Assembly: GCA_045579105.1 (NCBI GenBank)
Contig: JAZNLM010000089.1
Location: forward strand, 1-8,838
Direction: 5' to 3'
Length of the DNA stretch: 8,838 bases
Origin: Flemingiibacterium sp045579105
GTDB taxonomy: Bacteria > Bacillota > Clostridia > Oscillospirales > CAG-272
In this document: positions 6,158-8,838 of the stretch, in pieces
Layout of the letters: each line of letters opens with the position of its first letter
Position numbering within the stretch: position 1 is the first letter of the stretch
Notes under the pieces: model-generated
The model's database searches: none
Told to the model about the DNA's origin: nothing
Seen by the model: only the letters and a program-made list of their open reading frames with translations
Translations under genes and position numbers: made by a program

Positions 6158-6574
6158 ATGCCAACCTTTAATCAGCTTGTTAAGCAGGGACGTCAGGAGA
6201 AGAGCTACAAGTCCAAGTCGCCTGTTCTTCAGCACGGCTTCAACACTCTTACTGATTCTGCTACCGATGCAAGCTCTCCCCAGAAAAGAGGCGTATGCAC
6301 AAAGGTTACCACGACGACCCCTAAGAAGCCTAACTCGGCACTCCGTAAGATTGCCCGTGTAAGACTTACCAACGGTCTTGAGGCTACCGTTTACATTCCA
6401 GGTATCGGACACAACCTGCAGGAGCACTCTGTAGTGCTTATCCGCGGCGGACGTGTACGTGACCTGCCCGGTGTGCGTTACCACATCATTCGCGGTACGC
6501 TCGATACTCAGGGCGTTGCAAACCGCAACCAGAGCCGTTCCAAGTACGGCGCATGGAGGCCGAAGGAGAAGTAA
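6158..6574 (+). CDS. rpsL: 30S ribosomal protein S12
   Basis: S12 sits at the decoding centre of the small subunit and governs accuracy and streptomycin response. The 138-residue product is full length for the Firmicute form, which carries an insertion (about residues 25-40) relative to E. coli before SPQKRGVCTKV. The decoding loop TTTTPKKPNSALRK (51-64) is intact, with K56 matching E. coli K42. In the second loop, GGRVRDLPGVRYH, residue 101 is arginine where E. coli has K87; the neighbouring aspartate 102, target of RimO methylthiolation in E. coli, is kept. Near the C-terminus GAWRPKEK has a tryptophan where a lysine is usual. An AAGGAGGT site at 6145-6152 fixes the ATG start. It is first in the str operon, with no rpoC or L7Ae-like gene directly upstream as in many Firmicutes. 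Confidence 0.98.
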   Translation: MPTFNQLVKQGRQEKSYKSKSPVLQHGFNTLTDSATDASSPQKRGVCTKVTTTTPKKPNSALRKIARVRLTNGLEATVYIPGIGHNLQEHSVVLIRGGRVRDLPGVRYHIIRGTLDTQGVANRNQSRSKYGAWRPKEK

Positions 6575-6798
6575 TCTTAAGATGCAAGCTTGAGTGTCCC
6601 CTGCTCTCTCAGAGGAAAACAACAAGGTATAGAATTTCCTAGTCAGCTTGATGTTTAAAAGAAAATAATCGGGATTTGTTTATTATATCCGCAATTATGA
6701 TATACGGTCTCCGAAGCGTTTCTTACTCAAGCATTCTACGGGAGAAATCTTTCGAGTACCTATGATATCATTATTTTTTATGAAGGAGGGAAGTTACA
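6575..6798 (+). promoter_or_regulatory. Structured rpsL-rpsG spacer, candidate S7 control site
   Basis: This 224-base gap is long for adjacent genes of one operon and has no convincing gene or terminator. GCTTGAGT (6588-6595) is the exact complement of ACTCAAGC (6725-6732), about 130 bases later. Within it lie AGGAAA/TTTCCT (6613-6618 with 6635-6640) and TCTCC/GGAGA (6708-6712 with 6741-6745), extended inside by GAA/TTC and GC/GC. The latter stem competes with the long-range pairing for 6731-6732. A perfect palindrome ATGATATCAT lies at 6762-6771. In E. coli, S7 represses its own operon by binding the rpsL-rpsG spacer; a similar role here is inferred. No internal promoter with both elements is convincing. 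Confidence 0.4.
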
Positions 6799-7269
6799 AT
6801 GCCGAGAAGAGGTCAAATTTCCAAAAGAGACGTTTTACCGGATCCGTTGTACAATTCTAAGCTCGTAACAAAGCTTATCAACAACATTATGTATGATGGC
6901 AAGAAGGGTGTTGCACAGAAGATCGTTTACGATGCATTCGCAATCGTAGAAGCGAAGCTGGGCCGTAACCCCCTCGAAGCTTTCAATGAAGCACTTGAAA
7001 ACATAATGCCTGTGCTTGAAGTTAAGGCGCGCCGCGTCGGCGGTTCGACTTATCAGGTTCCGATGGAGGTAAGAGCTGAGAGACGTCAGACTCTTGGTCT
7101 TCGTTGGATCGTTAACTATTCGAGAGCTCGTGGTGAAAAGACCATGGCTGAGAAGCTCGCAAACGAGATTATTGACGCTATCAACTCTATGGGCGGCGCT
7201 TTCAAGAAGAAGGAAGAAACCCACAGAATGGCAGAAGCGAACAAGGCGTTTGCGCACTACAGATATTAA
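6799..7269 (+). CDS. rpsG: 30S ribosomal protein S7
   Basis: S7 is a primary 16S rRNA-binding protein that nucleates assembly of the small-subunit head and lies near the E site. The 156-residue product has the standard length and conserved blocks throughout: MPRRGQISKRDVLPDP at the N-terminus, the LINNIMYDGKKGVAQKIVYDAF helix region (26-47), KARRVGGSTYQVPMEVR (75-91) of the beta-hairpin region, RWIVNYSRAR (102-111) and the C-terminal HRMAEANKAFAHYRY. Nothing is missing. The AAGGAGGG at 6783-6790 lies 8 bases before the ATG and makes the start secure. It follows rpsL after the structured 224-base spacer and precedes fusA by 33 bases. S7 is the usual autogenous regulator of the str operon in E. 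coli. Confidence 0.98.
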   Translation: MPRRGQISKRDVLPDPLYNSKLVTKLINNIMYDGKKGVAQKIVYDAFAIVEAKLGRNPLEAFNEALENIMPVLEVKARRVGGSTYQVPMEVRAERRQTLGLRWIVNYSRARGEKTMAEKLANEIIDAINSMGGAFKKKEETHRMAEANKAFAHYRY

Positions 7270-7302
7270 TCTTAACACACGATTTCTTGAAAGGAGAAAA
7301 CC

Positions 7303-8838
7303 ATGGCAAGAGAATTCCCGCTTGAACGCACCCGTAATATTGGTATAATGGCTCACATCGACGCTGGTAAGACCACCACGACCGAGCGTATACTCTTCTA
7401 CACGGGCGTTACCTACAAGATGGGCGAGACTCATGACGGCGGCGCGACCATGGACTGGATGGCTCAGGAGCAGGAGCGCGGTATTACCATTACCTCTGCT
7501 GCTACCACCTGCCACTGGAACAACAACCGTATCAACATCATTGATACCCCCGGTCACGTTGACTTCACCGTTGAGGTTGAGCGCTCCCTGCGCGTTCTCG
7601 ACGGCTCCGTTACCGTTCTTTGTGCAAAGGGCGGCGTTGAGCCTCAGTCCGAAACCGTTTGGCGCCAGGCTGACAAGTACCGCGTTCCGCGTATGTGCTA
7701 TGTCAACAAAATGGACATCATGGGCGCCGACTTCTACCGCGTAGTAAAGATGCTGCACGACCGCCTCAAGGCTAATGCAGTGCCGATCCAGCTTCCAATC
7801 GGTGCAGAAGATACCTTCAAGGGTATTATCGACCTTATGCAAATGAAGGCTGACGTTTACTACGATGACCTCGGTAAGGATATGCGCGTGGAAGAAATTC
7901 CCGCTGATATGCTTGAAAAGGCAGAAGAATATCGTACCGCAATGATCGAGTCTATTTGTGAGACTGATGAGGATCTCTTCATGCGCTACTGCGAGGGTGA
8001 AGAAATCACCGTTGACGAGCTCAAGGCAGCTCTTCGCAAGGCTACTATCGACAACAAGATCGTTCCGGTTGTCTGCGGTACTTCCTATAAGAACAAGGGC
8101 GTACAGAAGCTTCTCGACGCAATCGTAGATTTCATGCCTTCTCCGCTCGATGTTCCCGCGATTAGAGGTATCATCCCCGGCACTGAAGAAGAGGCTGAAC
8201 GTCCTTCCGACGACAGCGCTCCCTTCTCTGCTCTCGCATTCAAGATTATGACCGACCCGTTCGTTGGTAAGCTCTGCTACTTCAGAGTTTACTCCGGTGT
8301 TGCTGAAGCAGGTACTACTGTTTACAACTCCACCAAAGACTCTAAGGAACGTTTCGGCCGTATTCTCCAGATGCACTCCAATGAACGTAAGGACATTGAC
8401 AAGTGTTATGCAGGCGATATCGCCGCTGTTATCGGTGTAAAGAACACCACCACCGGTGATACTTTCTGCGACGAGAATGATCCTATCATTCTTGAGTCAA
8501 TGGAATTCCCCGAGCCGGTTATCCGCGTTGCTATCGAGCCTAAGACCAAGGCTGGTCAGGAAAAGATGGGTATTGCGCTTGCGAAGCTCGCAGAGGAAGA
8601 CCCGACCTTCAGAACCTACACCGACGATGAAACCGGCCAGACCATTATCGCAGGTATGGGTGAGCTTCACCTCGAAATCATCGTTGACAGACTTCTTCGT
8701 GAGTTCAAGGTAGAAGCTAACATCGGTAAGCCTCAGGTTGCTTACAAGGAAACCATCAGAAAGAAAGTCGACCACGAGCACAAGTACGCTCGTCAGTCCG
8801 GTGGTAAGGGTCAGTACGGTCACTGTAAGATCATACTC
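7303..8838 (+). CDS. fusA: Translation elongation factor G, C-terminus cut by window edge
   Basis: EF-G is the cytosolic GTPase that drives ribosome translocation and, with RRF, ribosome recycling. The first 512 residues of a protein normally near 690-700 are present. The G domain is complete: G1 AHIDAGKTTTTE (17-28), G2 RGITIT (59-64), G3 DTPGH (81-85), G4 NKMD (135-138) and G5 GTS (259-261). The G' insertion lies between G4 and G5, then domain II from about 305 (PFSALAFKIMTDPFVGKL), domain III with AGMGELHLEIIVDRL (450-464), and the start of domain IV at KPQVAYKETI. Sequence and length up to the edge fit a canonical housekeeping EF-G, not a TetM-type resistance protein. An AAAGGAG site at 7290-7296, six bases before the ATG, fixes the start. 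The 33-base gap after rpsG has no terminator, so it belongs to the str operon; tuf may follow outside the window. Confidence 0.98.
   Translation, partial: MAREFPLERTRNIGIMAHIDAGKTTTTERILFYTGVTYKMGETHDGGATMDWMAQEQERGITITSAATTCHWNNNRINIIDTPGHVDFTVEVERSLRVLDGSVTVLCAKGGVEPQSETVWRQADKYRVPRMCYVNKMDIMGADFYRVVKMLHDRLKANAVPIQLPIGAEDTFKGIIDLMQMKADVYYDDLGKDMRVEEIPADMLEKAEEYRTAMIESICETDEDLFMRYCEGEEITVDELKAALRKATIDNKIVPVVCGTSYKNKGVQKLLDAIVDFMPSPLDVPAIRGIIPGTEEEAERPSDDSAPFSALAFKIMTDPFVGKLCYFRVYSGVAEAGTTVYNSTKDSKERFGRILQMHSNERKDIDKCYAGDIAAVIGVKNTTTGDTFCDENDPIILESMEFPEPVIRVAIEPKTKAGQEKMGIALAKLAEEDPTFRTYTDDETGQTIIAGMGELHLEIIVDRLLREFKVEANIGKPQVAYKETIRKKVDHEHKYARQSGGKGQYGHCKIIL

Noticed and set aside
5882..6625. 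247-residue minus-strand frame across rpsL and the divergent promoter
   Set aside because: It runs through rpsL in reverse and covers the consensus str promoter and leader. No ribosome binding site or family likeness.
6835..8376. 513-residue open frame on the minus strand across rpsG and fusA
   Set aside because: It is antisense to two unmistakable genes. The strong codon bias of highly expressed genes keeps this frame free of stops, and its protein resembles nothing I know.
7303..8838. EF-G-like ribosomal protection protein (TetM type)
   Set aside because: Operon position after rpsG and canonical EF-G wording in the G motifs and domain III show a housekeeping fusA.

Overview
The window is a stretch of bacterial housekeeping chromosome, most likely from a low-to-moderate-GC Firmicute of the class Clostridia. 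The grounds are the S12 protein with the Bacillus/Clostridium-type insertion after its N-terminus, a RecD2-type helicase rather than RecBCD, a ComF homologue, strong AGGAGG ribosome binding sites, and EF-G wording (a CAKGGVEPQSETVW stretch) that I associate with Clostridia. I cannot name a genus. I see no mobile element, CRISPR array, tRNA or rRNA.

Left part, minus strand (1-5826), read right to left. A compact three-gene cluster comes first: an unknown 110-residue membrane-anchored protein, the helicase gene recD2, and a comF-like phosphoribosyltransferase gene. Each gene overlaps the next by 11 bases, so translation is probably coupled. A 373-base gap follows (2113-2485). It is not empty: it holds a weak terminator after comF, a good minus-strand promoter, two hairpins that could form a small RNA of about 110 nt ending in a U-rich terminator, and then a separate extended -10 promoter for lon. 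The ATP-dependent protease gene lon runs off the left edge 25 residues after its catalytic serine.

Right part, plus strand (6009-8838). A consensus promoter (TTGACA-N17-TATAAT) with an A/T-rich upstream element starts the str operon: rpsL (S12), rpsG (S7) and fusA (EF-G, cut by the right edge). The operon has a 114-base leader with terminator-like and alternative pairings. The 224-base rpsL-rpsG spacer contains inverted repeats that could be an S7 control site. The two transcription units diverge from 5827-6008.

Together the genes serve translation (S12, S7, EF-G), protein quality control (Lon) and DNA repair or uptake (RecD2, ComF). No clearly new multi-gene system is visible. The points most worth a second look are the candidate small RNA between comF and lon, the unknown gene leading the recD2 cluster, an arginine in S12 at the position of the streptomycin-relevant lysine 87, and the structured rpsL-rpsG spacer.
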